DNA from: Novosphingobium sp. FSW06-99
GTDB lineage: Bacteria > Pseudomonadota > Alphaproteobacteria > Sphingomonadales > Sphingomonadaceae
DNA length: 64,000 nucleotides
Assembly (NCBI RefSeq): GCF_001519065.1
Contig: NZ_KQ954251.1
Location: forward strand, 434,001-498,000
Reading direction: 5' to 3'
Below, piece by piece: positions 26,320-34,538 of the stretch. The position numbers and the translations under genes were made by a program. The notes beneath the pieces are model-generated. The model was not told where the DNA came from and did not search any database. It saw nothing but the letters and a program-made list of their open reading frames with translations. Positions within the stretch are counted from its first letter, which is position 1. Every line of letters starts with the position of its first letter.

Positions 26320-27609
26320 ATGAGCATCGATCTGGCCGCAGTCGCCCAGGCCAAGGGCATCAAGTATTTCCTGATTTCCTATACCGACTTGTTCGGCAAT
26401 CAGCGCGCCAAGCTGGTCCCGGCGGCGGCAATCGGCGAGATGCAGAAGAACGGCGCCGGGTTTGCCGGGTTTGCCACCTGGCTCGATATGACGCCCGCCG
26501 ATCCCGACTTGTTTGCCGTGCCCGATCCGGCCAGCCTGATCCAGGTGCCGTGGAAAAAGGAACTGGGCTGGCTGGCGGCGGACCTATGGATGGCGGGCAA
26601 ACCGGTCACCGCAAGCCCCCGCAACGCGCTCAAGGCGCAGATCGCGCGCGCGGCGGAGCTTGGCTATCAGCTCAAGACCGGGGTGGAATGCGAATTCTTC
26701 CTGATCACGCCGGACGGCAAGACCATTTCCGACGGCGCCGACACCCAGACCAAGCCGTGCTATGACGAACAGGCGCTGATGCGGCGCTATGACGTGATCA
26801 CCGAAATCTGCGACGCCATGCTCGAACTGGGGTGGAAACCGTACCAGAACGACCACGAGGACGCGAACGGCCAGTTCGAGATGAACTGGCACTATGACGA
26901 CGCGCTGATCACCGCAGACCGCATGGCGTTCTTCAAGTTTCTGGTGAAGTCGGTCGCCGAAAAGCACGGCCAGCGCGCCACGTTCATGCCCAAGCCGTTT
27001 ATCGACCTGACCGGCAACGGTTGCCATATCCACTTGTCGTTGTGGCAGGGTGATACCAACGCGTTCGAGGCGGGCGAGGATATCAGCCCTGTCGCCAAGC
27101 ATTTCATCGGCGGCCTGTTGCACAGTGCCCCGGCGATGGCCGCGATCACCAACCCCACCGTCAACAGCTATAAACGCATCAACGCCCCGCGCACCAATTC
27201 GGGCGCGACCTGGTCGCCCAATTCGGTAACCTGGACCGGCAACAACCGCACCCACATGATCCGCGTGCCCGAACCCAACCGCATGGAACTGCGACTGGCC
27301 GATGGCGCGGTAAATCCGTATCTGTTGCCTGCCGTGGCGCTCGCCGCCGGAATCGACGGCATCGTCAACGCACGCGATCCGGGGCCACGCCTCGACATCA
27401 ACATGTATACCGAGGGCGAGAAAGTGACCGGCGTGCCCAAACTGCCGCTCAACCTGCTCGACGCGATCCGCGCGCTCGAAGCCAGCGAGGTGCTGGGCGC
27501 AGCGCTGGGCGATCTGGTGCCGAGCTATGTCAAGCTGAAGCACGCCGAATGGAACGATTACGCGCGCCACCTCACCGAATGGGAACGCGCGACGACGCTT
27601 GATTGCTGA
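26320..27609 (+). CDS. gmaS: Gamma-glutamylmethylamide synthetase (glutamine-synthetase-like)
   Basis: 429 residues of the glutamine synthetase fold, in the short type often labelled glutamate-ammonia ligase type III/GlnT. Visible are the N-terminal beta-grasp stretch (YTDLFGNQRAKLVP), the Glu-rich metal sites VECEFFL and NGQFEMNW, GNGCHIHLSLW, and the ATP/Glu-binding NNRTHMIRVP. GmaS ligates methylamine to glutamate with ATP, the entry step of the N-methylglutamate pathway and a widely used marker of methylamine use. The position directly after mgsABC supports this over ordinary glutamine synthetase. Confidence 0.9.
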   Translation: MSIDLAAVAQAKGIKYFLISYTDLFGNQRAKLVPAAAIGEMQKNGAGFAGFATWLDMTPADPDLFAVPDPASLIQVPWKKELGWLAADLWMAGKPVTASPRNALKAQIARAAELGYQLKTGVECEFFLITPDGKTISDGADTQTKPCYDEQALMRRYDVITEICDAMLELGWKPYQNDHEDANGQFEMNWHYDDALITADRMAFFKFLVKSVAEKHGQRATFMPKPFIDLTGNGCHIHLSLWQGDTNAFEAGEDISPVAKHFIGGLLHSAPAMAAITNPTVNSYKRINAPRTNSGATWSPNSVTWTGNNRTHMIRVPEPNRMELRLADGAVNPYLLPAVALAAGIDGIVNARDPGPRLDINMYTEGEKVTGVPKLPLNLLDAIRALEASEVLGAALGDLVPSYVKLKHAEWNDYARHLTEWERATTLDC

Positions 27610-27655
27610 AGCCGGGCGACCCCATCCCCACCCCTCCAATTCACACCACCTCGCT

Positions 27656-27678
27656 CATCCTGAGCTCGTCGAAGGATG
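27656..27678. repeat. Short imperfect palindrome CATCCTGAGC...GAAGGATG
   Basis: A 23-base element with CATCCT/AGGATG arms lies in the 130-bp spacer after gmaS, between convergent transcripts. From memory, near-identical short palindromes of the CATCCTGAGCYTGTCGAAGGATG type recur in intergenic regions of sphingomonads and other bacteria, so I mark it as a dispersed repeat; this was not searched. Confidence 0.45.
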
Positions 27679-27739
27679 CGCGCGGCGGTGATGATCGGGT
27701 GTTGTAGATTGGGGCCAGGATTTGCGCCGACCGCGCGCG

Positions 27740-28183
27740 CTACATCAACCGGTAATGGAAATCATACGCGGTCGCCTTGGCGTCGCGGGCGTGGATCAGC
27801 ATGTCGCCGCGTGCGCCGCGATAGGCGCCGGTGCCGCCGGTCACCGCCAGTGTGGTGTCGGGCGCGTTGTCGCCATCGGCGACCGGGCCATCGACCATGA
27901 TCTGGCCTTTGGCGAGGATCAGCGTCCAGTGGCATTCCATCGTCTTGCCAACGATCAGCCGCACGCAATAGCCCTGGTCGACGCCGACCTTCTTGCTGTT
28001 CGACGCATCGTAGATCGGGTTGGTAAAGGTCAGCACATCGCCGACATTTTCGGCCGCGCTGCCGCCTTTCACGCTGAACGTATCGGTCTCGGCGCGTTCG
28101 ACCACATCGACCTTGGTCGGGTGGACGGGCGCCGCGTGGGCCGGAATGGCCAGGGCGCCCAGCAGGACGATCAGGGTACGCAT
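27740..28183 (-). CDS. Secreted allene-oxide-cyclase-barrel-like protein
   Basis: 147 residues with a signal peptide (MRTLIVLLGALAIPAHA) and a beta-rich body containing CVRLIVGKTMECHWTLIL, GQIMVDGPV and TGGTGAYRGARGDM. This pattern is shared by the allene-oxide-cyclase/dirigent-like eight-stranded barrel families found in bacteria, mostly of unknown function. It is the last gene of a minus-strand group after an APC permease and a GcvT-like gene. The AGGAG site is 8 bases before the ATG. Two cysteines may form a disulfide in the periplasm. Role in amine metabolism unknown. Confidence 0.72.
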   Translation of the reverse strand: MRTLIVLLGALAIPAHAAPVHPTKVDVVERAETDTFSVKGGSAAENVGDVLTFTNPIYDASNSKKVGVDQGYCVRLIVGKTMECHWTLILAKGQIMVDGPVADGDNAPDTTLAVTGGTGAYRGARGDMLIHARDAKATAYDFHYRLM

Positions 28184-28203
28184 CCTCGCATCTCCTCGTT
28201 GTA

Positions 28204-29679
28204 TTACAAACCGGTCGGGCGGCGGCGCAACCAGGCATCGCCAGCGGGCGCATCGCTGCGATCATAGGGGCGACCCAGCGCCATGTAGAGCAGACCCGAC
28301 ACGATCACCGCGCCGAATGTCAGCGCCATGCCATAGCTGGCATACCAGGTCGGCGCGCCGTCGGCGGGGCGCAGCATGATCGCGATCGAGCTGAGGCCCC
28401 AGGCGATTCCCGCCAAATTGACCGGCCAGCCCCACGCGCCCAGATGAAAGCGTCCGTGCGGCTGCCATCCGCGCCCGCGGGCAAATGTCGCGCCCAGCAC
28501 GACCATCTGAAACCCGGCATAGATGCCCACCACCGCAAAGCTGACGATGGTGTTGACCGCATCGGCAAAGAACATGCCCAGCACCAGCACCGCACAGGCG
28601 ATCAGCCCCGACAGCACCAGCGCGTTCATCGGCACATGATGCTTTTCCGACACTTTTGACAGCCAGCCGCTCGCCACCACCATTTCGTCGCGCGCATAGG
28701 CATAGACCAGTCGGCTCGCGGCCGCCTGCATGGACAGCGCGCACGACAGGAACGACACCAGCACAACCACCACCACCGCCTTGGCCCCGATCGGCCCGAA
28801 CGCGATGTTCAGCGCATCCTCGATCGGATTGGCCACGCGCCCGGTGATCACGCCCATCACGTCGGGCAGCGACAGGATCAGCGCCAGCGCGACGAAAATC
28901 GACGCCGACATGCCGACATAGATGGTCGATTTCATCGCCTTGGGGATGGCGACGCCGGGATTGGGGGTTTCCTCGGCCACATCGCCGCAGGCCTCAAAGC
29001 CATAGCAGGTGAACAGGCCGACAATCGCCGCGCCCAGAAACGCCGGAGCATAGGACCCGCTCTTGACGATGCCGAACGTGTTGAAGATCACCCCGATCGG
29101 CTGATGCCGGTGAAACAGCAGCAGGAACGCGCCGACCACGATGGCGCCGAGAATTTCGCAGATAAAGCCGAACATCGCCACCCGCGCCAGCACGCGCGTC
29201 CCGGCCAGATTGGTCAATGTCGAGATCACCACCAGCCCGATCGCCAGCAGCCCCGCGGTAACCGGCGTGGTGGTAAAGCCCAGCAAGGGCCCGACGAAGG
29301 GCGCCGCGCCCGCCGACACCGCCGCGATCGAGGTGAACAGCGCCCAGCCATAGATCCAGCCGGCCATCCACGCCCATTTCTTGCCGACCAGGCGGCGGCA
29401 CCAGGGATAGAGCCCGCCCGAGATGGGAAACTGCGACACCACCTCGCAAAAGGTCAGGCAGACGATCATCTGCCCCAGCGCGGCGATCAGATACCACCAG
29501 ATCATCGGCGGGCCACCCGCCGCCATGCCGATGGCGAACACCGAATAGACGCCAACCACCGGCGACAGATAGGTGAATCCGAGCGCGAAATTTTCCCACA
29601 GCGACATTGACCGTTCGAACTGCGCGGAATAGCCGAGCGCCTTCAGATCGTCGTCGTCGCTGGTTGTCACATCGACCAT
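28204..29679 (-). CDS. APC-family amino acid/amine permease
   Basis: 491 residues with twelve membrane helices. Family features include LGFTYLSPVVGVYSVF in TM1 and QFPISGGLYPWCRRLVGKKWAWMAGW around TM2-TM3 (two motifs in sequence), GFEACGDVAEETPNP in TM6 and SCALSMQAAASRLVYAYARD. It resembles the GABA/choline/ethanolamine permease branch (eukaryotic UGA4/HNM1-like). Within the methylated-amine cluster it is a candidate importer for an amine or N-methylated amino acid. It lies between the GcvT-like gene (75 bp upstream) and the barrel protein (20 bp downstream). Confidence 0.83.
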   Translation of the reverse strand: MVDVTTSDDDDLKALGYSAQFERSMSLWENFALGFTYLSPVVGVYSVFAIGMAAGGPPMIWWYLIAALGQMIVCLTFCEVVSQFPISGGLYPWCRRLVGKKWAWMAGWIYGWALFTSIAAVSAGAAPFVGPLLGFTTTPVTAGLLAIGLVVISTLTNLAGTRVLARVAMFGFICEILGAIVVGAFLLLFHRHQPIGVIFNTFGIVKSGSYAPAFLGAAIVGLFTCYGFEACGDVAEETPNPGVAIPKAMKSTIYVGMSASIFVALALILSLPDVMGVITGRVANPIEDALNIAFGPIGAKAVVVVVLVSFLSCALSMQAAASRLVYAYARDEMVVASGWLSKVSEKHHVPMNALVLSGLIACAVLVLGMFFADAVNTIVSFAVVGIYAGFQMVVLGATFARGRGWQPHGRFHLGAWGWPVNLAGIAWGLSSIAIMLRPADGAPTWYASYGMALTFGAVIVSGLLYMALGRPYDRSDAPAGDAWLRRRPTGL

Positions 29680-29754
29680 GGACTCACATTCCCCCCGAAA
29701 AGAATCAACCCGTGATCACAGATACAAGACCCGTGTGCAAGGACGCCAATTCCT

Positions 29755-30888
29755 TTAGCCGACGGCAGTGCGCTTGGTCTTTTTCGGATCGTCGAACGGC
29801 AGAGGCTGCGCAGTGGCGGGAACCTTCCCTTGTGCGCCGACCAGCGTCAGCGGCGTGCCGGCCACTGCCACATCGACATCCAGCCGGGCAATCGCCAGCG
29901 TGCGCCCGGTCAGTTTCGACACCATGCCGATCGTCACTACGCCCACGTCGCGTCCATCGACTTGCAGCCGGTCGCCCATTTCCGGCGCGATGCCCGATGC
30001 CAGTTCGATACCATAGATGCGGAACCGCTCTCGGCCTTTCAGACGGTAATGCGCATCCGCGCCGCGAAAACCGGTCTTGCCCGGACTGACCGTGAAATCG
30101 AGCCCCAGTTCCCACAGGCTGTCGCCGGTCGACCCATCGGCAAACGGGAAATATTCCGACATGTCGTAGGGATAGAACAGCAGATAGCTTTCCACCCGCA
30201 ACAGATCGAGCGCGGTGAAGCAGGCCGGGCCGATGCCCATCGCCTTGCCTTTGTCGAGAATGGTGTCCCACAGCATCGGCGCATCGGCCGACCGGCAAAA
30301 GATTTCATAGCCGCGTTCACCGGTATAGCCGGTACGCGAGATCAGCACCGGCGCGCCGAACAATTTTGCCCCGACATGGCTGAAATACTTGAGATCGCGG
30401 ATGCCCGGCACATGTTCGGCCAGGAAATCGACCGCCACCGGCCCTTGCAGCGACAGATCGTGCAGATCATCGTCGAACAACAGCGCAACATTGCGCCCAG
30501 TGCTCGCCGCGACCAGGCTTTCATGCCCGGCCCCCGATCCATGCACCACCATCCAGCTATCGGGGCCCATGCGATAGAGAATGCAATCGTCGATGAAGTG
30601 CCCATCGTCATTGAGCATCGTCGCATAGGCCGACTTGCCCGGCGCGATCTTGCCGACATTGCGTGTGGTGATCATGTCGAGCACGCCATTGGCATGCGGG
30701 CCGACCAGATGCACTTTCTTCAACCCCGACACGTCCATCAGCCCGGCGCGGGTGCGGATCATGGTGTGATCGTCCTGCACGTCATGGGCATAGGTCCATG
30801 CGGTGCCCATGCCGTTCCAGTCTTCAAGGTTGGAACCGAGCGCGCGGTGACGGCTGGCAAGCGCGGAAAAACGCCAGGAATCGGGCAT
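29755..30888 (-). CDS. GcvT-like aminomethyltransferase-family protein, possible DmmD
   Basis: 377 residues of the folate-binding GcvT/YgfZ fold: GLMDVSGLKKVHLVGPHA, GKSAYATMLNDDGHFIDDC, ISRTGYTGERGYEIF and ALDLLRVESYLLFYP are the conserved blocks in order. Such proteins move one-carbon units to tetrahydrofolate. It is divergent from the dmm genes. In Ruegeria a fourth gene, dmmD, was reported as needed for growth on methylated amines; I believe, without certainty, that it is of this family, and this gene is the obvious counterpart here. The ATG at 30888 has GAGAGG upstream; the longer frame to 30999 has no folding signature. It may capture formaldehyde from Tdm or Dmm. Confidence 0.75.
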   Translation of the reverse strand: MPDSWRFSALASRHRALGSNLEDWNGMGTAWTYAHDVQDDHTMIRTRAGLMDVSGLKKVHLVGPHANGVLDMITTRNVGKIAPGKSAYATMLNDDGHFIDDCILYRMGPDSWMVVHGSGAGHESLVAASTGRNVALLFDDDLHDLSLQGPVAVDFLAEHVPGIRDLKYFSHVGAKLFGAPVLISRTGYTGERGYEIFCRSADAPMLWDTILDKGKAMGIGPACFTALDLLRVESYLLFYPYDMSEYFPFADGSTGDSLWELGLDFTVSPGKTGFRGADAHYRLKGRERFRIYGIELASGIAPEMGDRLQVDGRDVGVVTIGMVSKLTGRTLAIARLDVDVAVAGTPLTLVGAQGKVPATAQPLPFDDPKKTKRTAVG

Positions 30889-30992
30889 GGACAACCTCTC
30901 GTTCAAATGCGGGCGGGGTCGGGAAAGGGTTTCCTCTTGCGCGAAAAGACCTATCAATCGGGTCGGGGACTGTCGAGACGCTAATTGCCTCG

Positions 30993-31012
30993 TTGACAAA
31001 TTTATTTCCCCC
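30993..31012 (+). promoter_or_regulatory. TTGACA plus AT box upstream of the dmm genes
   Basis: TTGACA (30993-30998) runs directly into AAATTTATTTCCCCC in the 218-bp divergent spacer between the GcvT-like gene and dmmA. A good -10 is not evident at 17 bases, so this could be an activator-dependent promoter or an operator. The rest of the spacer shows nothing else recognisable. Confidence 0.3.
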
Positions 31013-31106
31013 TGAGAAAGTTTTTGCGTCTTTCCCGCCCGGAGCGCATCATGGTCCCTGCCCGCACCTTGCCTTGTTCGAGGCCTTGTTCGAGACTGTT
31101 TTGTCG

Positions 31107-31673
31107 ATGACCAACCGCCCCCGCTATGCCCCGCTTTCCCCGTTTGCGCAGGCGCGCGCCCATCTGCTGCTGTGCGATGGCGCCGCCATTCCCGACGACG
31201 CCTTTGCCCCCGGCCATGGCCTGACCGATTTCCCCGAACGCTGGACGGTGGCGGGGCATGCGCTGGTCATGCCGCAGCCGTTCGGGGCCCCGAGTGAACA
31301 GCGCTTTCGTTCGGCCAGCCATTTGCTTGCGCTGCTGCGTCATCGGCTTGCGGCGGAAACGATGGGCCTGCGGATCTATGCCGTGGGCAGTGAACCGTTC
31401 GTGTGGGATGTGGCAAAAATCGCGCGCGAGGCGGGCATGGGGCGCGAGGAAATGCGCCTGTTCGCCTGCGGGGCGCCGGAACGCCGCGTCGCCTGCGTGC
31501 ATTGCCGCACGGTCAATCCCGGCGTCACCACCACGCTGGTCACATGCGCGGGCTGTGGCGCGGTGCTGACCGTACGCGATCATTTTTCGCGGGTCCACAA
31601 CACCTGGATGGGGGTGCAGTGCGATGCCGAAGCGCCCGGCGAAGTGCCCCCGGTCGAGGATCTTTGCGCATGA
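31107..31673 (+). CDS. dmmA: Dimethylamine monooxygenase subunit, DmmA family
   Basis: 188 residues. It begins MTNRPRYAPL and ends with a zinc-ribbon-like region CVHC(x)14CAGC, followed by VRDHFSRVHNTWMGVQCDAEAPGEVP, here noted in pieces: VRDHFSR and DAEAPGE are the signature of the DmmA family. Together with a PDR-type reductase and a DUF3445 heme protein it forms the NADPH-dependent oxygenase that turns dimethylamine into methylamine and formaldehyde. The ATG at 31107 gives the family-like start, though the ribosome site is weak. Its stop overlaps the start of the next gene (ATGA). The first gene of a dmm-regulator run. Confidence 0.8.
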   Translation: MTNRPRYAPLSPFAQARAHLLLCDGAAIPDDAFAPGHGLTDFPERWTVAGHALVMPQPFGAPSEQRFRSASHLLALLRHRLAAETMGLRIYAVGSEPFVWDVAKIAREAGMGREEMRLFACGAPERRVACVHCRTVNPGVTTTLVTCAGCGAVLTVRDHFSRVHNTWMGVQCDAEAPGEVPPVEDLCA

Positions 31674-32620
31674 TGGACAACCACACGCTGACCCTGGTGG
31701 TGGCCGATGCCGCGCTGATCGCGCCGGGGCTGCGCCGCGTGCATCTGCGCGCCGCCGATGGCGCGCGGCTGCCACCCGCCGCCCCCGGCGCGCATATCAC
31801 GCTCAGCCTGCCGGGCGCCGATGGCGCGCGGCCCTTGCGCAATTCCTATACGCTGGTCAGCGCCGACCCCGAACATGGCTATGAACTGATCGTGCGGCGC
31901 GCGGATCGTTCGCGCGGCGGATCGCGCCATATTCACGAGGCACTGGCGCCCGGCGACGTGATCGACGCGACCGTGCCGCACAACCTGTTTGCGTTGCACA
32001 GTCAGGCGAAAAAGCATCTGCTGATCGGCGGCGGCATCGGCATCACGCCGCTGCTGGCGTTTGTCGCCCGTTTGCGCGAAACCGGCGCGCCGTTCGAATT
32101 GCACCAGATCGCCAGCGCCGATGAAATCGGGGTGTTTGCCGCACTGCTGGCACCGCGCGCGGGCGAGCAGGTGCATATCCATGGCGGTCGCACCAGCCTC
32201 GATCTGCCCGCGTTGCTGGCGGCGCAACCGCTTGGAACCCATGTCTATACTTGTGGCCCGGCCGGGCTGATGGACCATGTAGAGGCCGCCGCCGCCGGGC
32301 TTGGCTGGCCATCGAGCCACGTCCATCGCGAGGATTTCGGCGCCGCCGGGGGCGAACCTTTCGTGCTGCGCCTCGCCGCTTCGGATATCGAGATCGCGGT
32401 GGCGGGCGACCAGACCATGCTCGAAGCGATCGAGGCGGCCGGCATCGACACGCCATCGCTGTGCCGGGGGGGCGCCTGCGGCGTGTGCATCCTGCCCGTA
32501 CGGCAGGGCGAACCCGAACATCGCGACCATTTCCTGAGCGAAGCCGAGCGCGCACAGGGGTGCCATGTGATGCCCTGCGTCTCGCGCAGCCGCAGCGCCC
32601 TGCTCGTGCTCGATATCTGA
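31670..32620 (+). CDS. PDR/VanB-type ferredoxin reductase of dimethylamine monooxygenase
   Basis: 316 residues: an FMN-binding ferredoxin-reductase domain (RNSYTLVSADP near 55), an NAD(P)-binding domain (LLIGGGIGITPLLAFVARL near 113 and YTCGPAGLMDHV near 200), and a C-terminal plant-type [2Fe-2S] domain with CRGGACGVC and a distant fourth Cys (MPCVS). This is the phthalate-dioxygenase-reductase/VanB layout that delivers electrons from NAD(P)H to an oxygenase. Between DmmA and the DUF3445 heme protein it is the reductase of the dimethylamine monooxygenase (DmmB or RedA equivalent). It overlaps dmmA by 4 bp. Confidence 0.88.
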   Translation: MMDNHTLTLVVADAALIAPGLRRVHLRAADGARLPPAAPGAHITLSLPGADGARPLRNSYTLVSADPEHGYELIVRRADRSRGGSRHIHEALAPGDVIDATVPHNLFALHSQAKKHLLIGGGIGITPLLAFVARLRETGAPFELHQIASADEIGVFAALLAPRAGEQVHIHGGRTSLDLPALLAAQPLGTHVYTCGPAGLMDHVEAAAAGLGWPSSHVHREDFGAAGGEPFVLRLAASDIEIAVAGDQTMLEAIEAAGIDTPSLCRGGACGVCILPVRQGEPEHRDHFLSEAERAQGCHVMPCVSRSRSALLVLDI

Positions 32621-32633
32621 AGGACACCCCGTG

Positions 32634-33695
32634 ATGGCGACCCGGTTCAAGCCCGACGAAACGTTCCGCGACGATTTCCGCTATGGCAACAGCGAAACCG
32701 CGATCCTGCGCTTTCCCTTTCCGTTCGGCGAAGACGCCTACATGTATGGCGTCAACATGGAACCGCACACGCGCCCCGGATCGGCGGGCGTGTTTGCCGT
32801 AGGGTTCGATGTCGACGAACATTACGTGGCTGAATGCGCGGAACGCGCCAAAGTGCTGGCGCTGGAACCGGGCCGCTGTCTGGTGCTGCCGCATATGCGC
32901 GAGGCGGAGTGGGACACGCTCGAACTGATCATGGAAAGTCTGGCTGCGGACTATCCCGACCAGTTCACGCTCGAACGTGACGGGCTCGACTGGACCTGGA
33001 CCAACCGACCACTGGGCATCCACCACACCTTTCGCTTTGGCGATGCGACCACCCTGCCCCATCCGCCGTTCGAATATATCGTGCGCCAGGCGCAGGGCGA
33101 TTTCACGCTGCAGGATCAGCGCGATGGCACGCTGTACATCGATGGCGGCGTTGCCACCGTGCCCGCCGACTGGAGCCTGGCGTTCGATGTCGGCATGACG
33201 TTCCATGAATGGCATGGGCCAGTGCCGCTGGCGCATCAGGCCGGGGTGTTCGACCGCGCGCTGCAATATCTGATGCGGGTGCGTTATGGCCATCCGGCGC
33301 GGCGGCTCAACTGGACGATGACGATCAACCCGCGGCTCGACACCTCGCCCGAAAACTATCCGCTGTGGGGGCCCGATCGCGCCAGCCTGACCGCGGAAAC
33401 GATTGGCGACCGGCTGTTCCTGCGCGTCGAATTGCAAAGCTTTTTCCGCCTGCCGCGATCGAACGCGTTGCTGTTCGGCATCCGGACGTATCTGGCCAGC
33501 CTGAACGAACTGACCCGCGTGCCCAAGTGGGGCCGCCGCCTGCACCGGGTGATGCGCGATCTGCATCCCGACATTGCCGAATACAAGGGTTTGACCCGCT
33601 ATCGCGAGTTGCTGGTTGCCTATCTGGCCCAATTTGACGACGGTGCGCCCACGGCACCCGGCATCACGCCCGATTGTGCTGCTTTGTCGGATTGA
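32634..33695 (+). CDS. Heme-dependent oxidative N-demethylase (DUF3445/HODM), catalytic subunit
   Basis: 353 residues with the DUF3445 features RFPFPFGEDAYMYGVNMEP near the N-terminus, TLELIMESLAADYP, and the C-terminal FFRLPRSNALLFGIRTYLASL (noted as motif pieces FFRLPRS and IRTYLASL). Members have a PAS-like heme fold and were shown, in the Dinoroseobacter enzyme HODM, to demethylate dimethylamine. It is therefore the catalytic subunit of the dimethylamine monooxygenase here (a dmm subunit). ATG at 32634 or the GTG immediately before it (32631) both fit the AAGGA site. Cytoplasmic. It follows the reductase gene by 13 bp. Confidence 0.85.
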   Translation: MATRFKPDETFRDDFRYGNSETAILRFPFPFGEDAYMYGVNMEPHTRPGSAGVFAVGFDVDEHYVAECAERAKVLALEPGRCLVLPHMREAEWDTLELIMESLAADYPDQFTLERDGLDWTWTNRPLGIHHTFRFGDATTLPHPPFEYIVRQAQGDFTLQDQRDGTLYIDGGVATVPADWSLAFDVGMTFHEWHGPVPLAHQAGVFDRALQYLMRVRYGHPARRLNWTMTINPRLDTSPENYPLWGPDRASLTAETIGDRLFLRVELQSFFRLPRSNALLFGIRTYLASLNELTRVPKWGRRLHRVMRDLHPDIAEYKGLTRYRELLVAYLAQFDDGAPTAPGITPDCAALSD

Positions 33696-33708
33696 CGGGA
33701 GACCACAG

Positions 33709-34404
33709 ATGCCACGCCGGGGACGCACCAGCGCGAACGATGAACCAGCGGTCGAAACGACCGATGCGCCCGCCCTGGCGGAACCGTTCCCGACCGGTTC
33801 GGGCGCCCCGCGCAACGATCCGCGCGCGCTGGAAAAGGCGCTGGGCCTGCGCGTGCGCCAGTTGCGTCGTCAGCAGGACTTGTCGGTGGCCGATCTCAGC
33901 GCGGCGGCGGGTCTGTCGACCGGGATGCTATCGAAGATCGAAAATGGCCAGATCTCGCCCTCGCTGACATCGGTGCATTCGCTGGCGCAGGCGCTCAACG
34001 TGCCGATTTCGGCGCTGTTTGCGCTGGCCGAGGATCGCCAGGACTGTTCGTTCGTGGCCGCCGGGCAGGGCGTGAAGATCGAACGGCGCGGCACCAAGGC
34101 AGGGCATATCTACCAATTGCTGGGCCATTTGCTCAGCGGTGATCTGGTGATCGAACCCTACATGATCACGCTGTCGGCCGACGCATTGCCCTATACCAGC
34201 TTTTCGCACAGCGGGACCGAACTGATCTATATGCTGGAGGGCGAGCTGTCCTATCGTCATGGCGATCGCAGCTATGAGCTCAAGGCCGGGGACACCTTGT
34301 TGTTCGACAGCCAGGCCCAGCATGGGCCGGAAGCGATGGGCGCCGGCGTGATACGCTATCTGTCGATCATCATCTATCCCCGCGCGGGCAGCACCGGGGG
34401 CTGA
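33709..34404 (+). CDS. XRE-family regulator with cupin domain
   Basis: 231 residues: a disordered N-terminus of about 40, an XRE helix-turn-helix (about 44-98; LRVRQLRRQQDLSVADLS, GLSTGMLSKIENGQISPSLTS) and a C-terminal cupin (about 145-225; HSGTELIYMLEGE, GDTLLFDSQAQHGPE). HTH-cupin regulators often sense small amines or amino acids (PuuR type). It lies 13 bp after the heme subunit gene and upstream of tmm, so it is probably co-transcribed with dmm and controls dmm and/or tmm. GGGAG precedes the ATG. The effector is not identifiable from sequence. Confidence 0.87.
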   Translation: MPRRGRTSANDEPAVETTDAPALAEPFPTGSGAPRNDPRALEKALGLRVRQLRRQQDLSVADLSAAAGLSTGMLSKIENGQISPSLTSVHSLAQALNVPISALFALAEDRQDCSFVAAGQGVKIERRGTKAGHIYQLLGHLLSGDLVIEPYMITLSADALPYTSFSHSGTELIYMLEGELSYRHGDRSYELKAGDTLLFDSQAQHGPEAMGAGVIRYLSIIIYPRAGSTGG

Positions 34405-34449
34405 ATTGTGCAGGAAACATTCTTTATACGAAATTATTTTTCCTAAGAG

Positions 34450-34478
34450 TTGACGGTAATCGGGGTGCCGGTTATCGT
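34450..34478 (+). promoter_or_regulatory. Candidate promoter for tmm-tdm
   Basis: TTGACG (34450-34455), 17-base spacing, TATCGT (34473-34478), about 60 bp before the tmm start. The AT-rich box AAATTATTTTTCC (34431-34443) lies just upstream of the -35 and resembles boxes before mgsA and dmmA. Confidence 0.42.
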
Positions 34479-34538
34479 TCGGCATGATGTTGGCGCCGCG
34501 AAATCGGGCGCCGGACTGCCATGGGGCGGGAGACAGTG

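Noticed and set aside
26320..27609. Housekeeping glutamine synthetase
   Set aside because: It has the short type III form and follows mgsABC by 14 bp; housekeeping GlnA would usually be next to glnB and carry the adenylylation site context.
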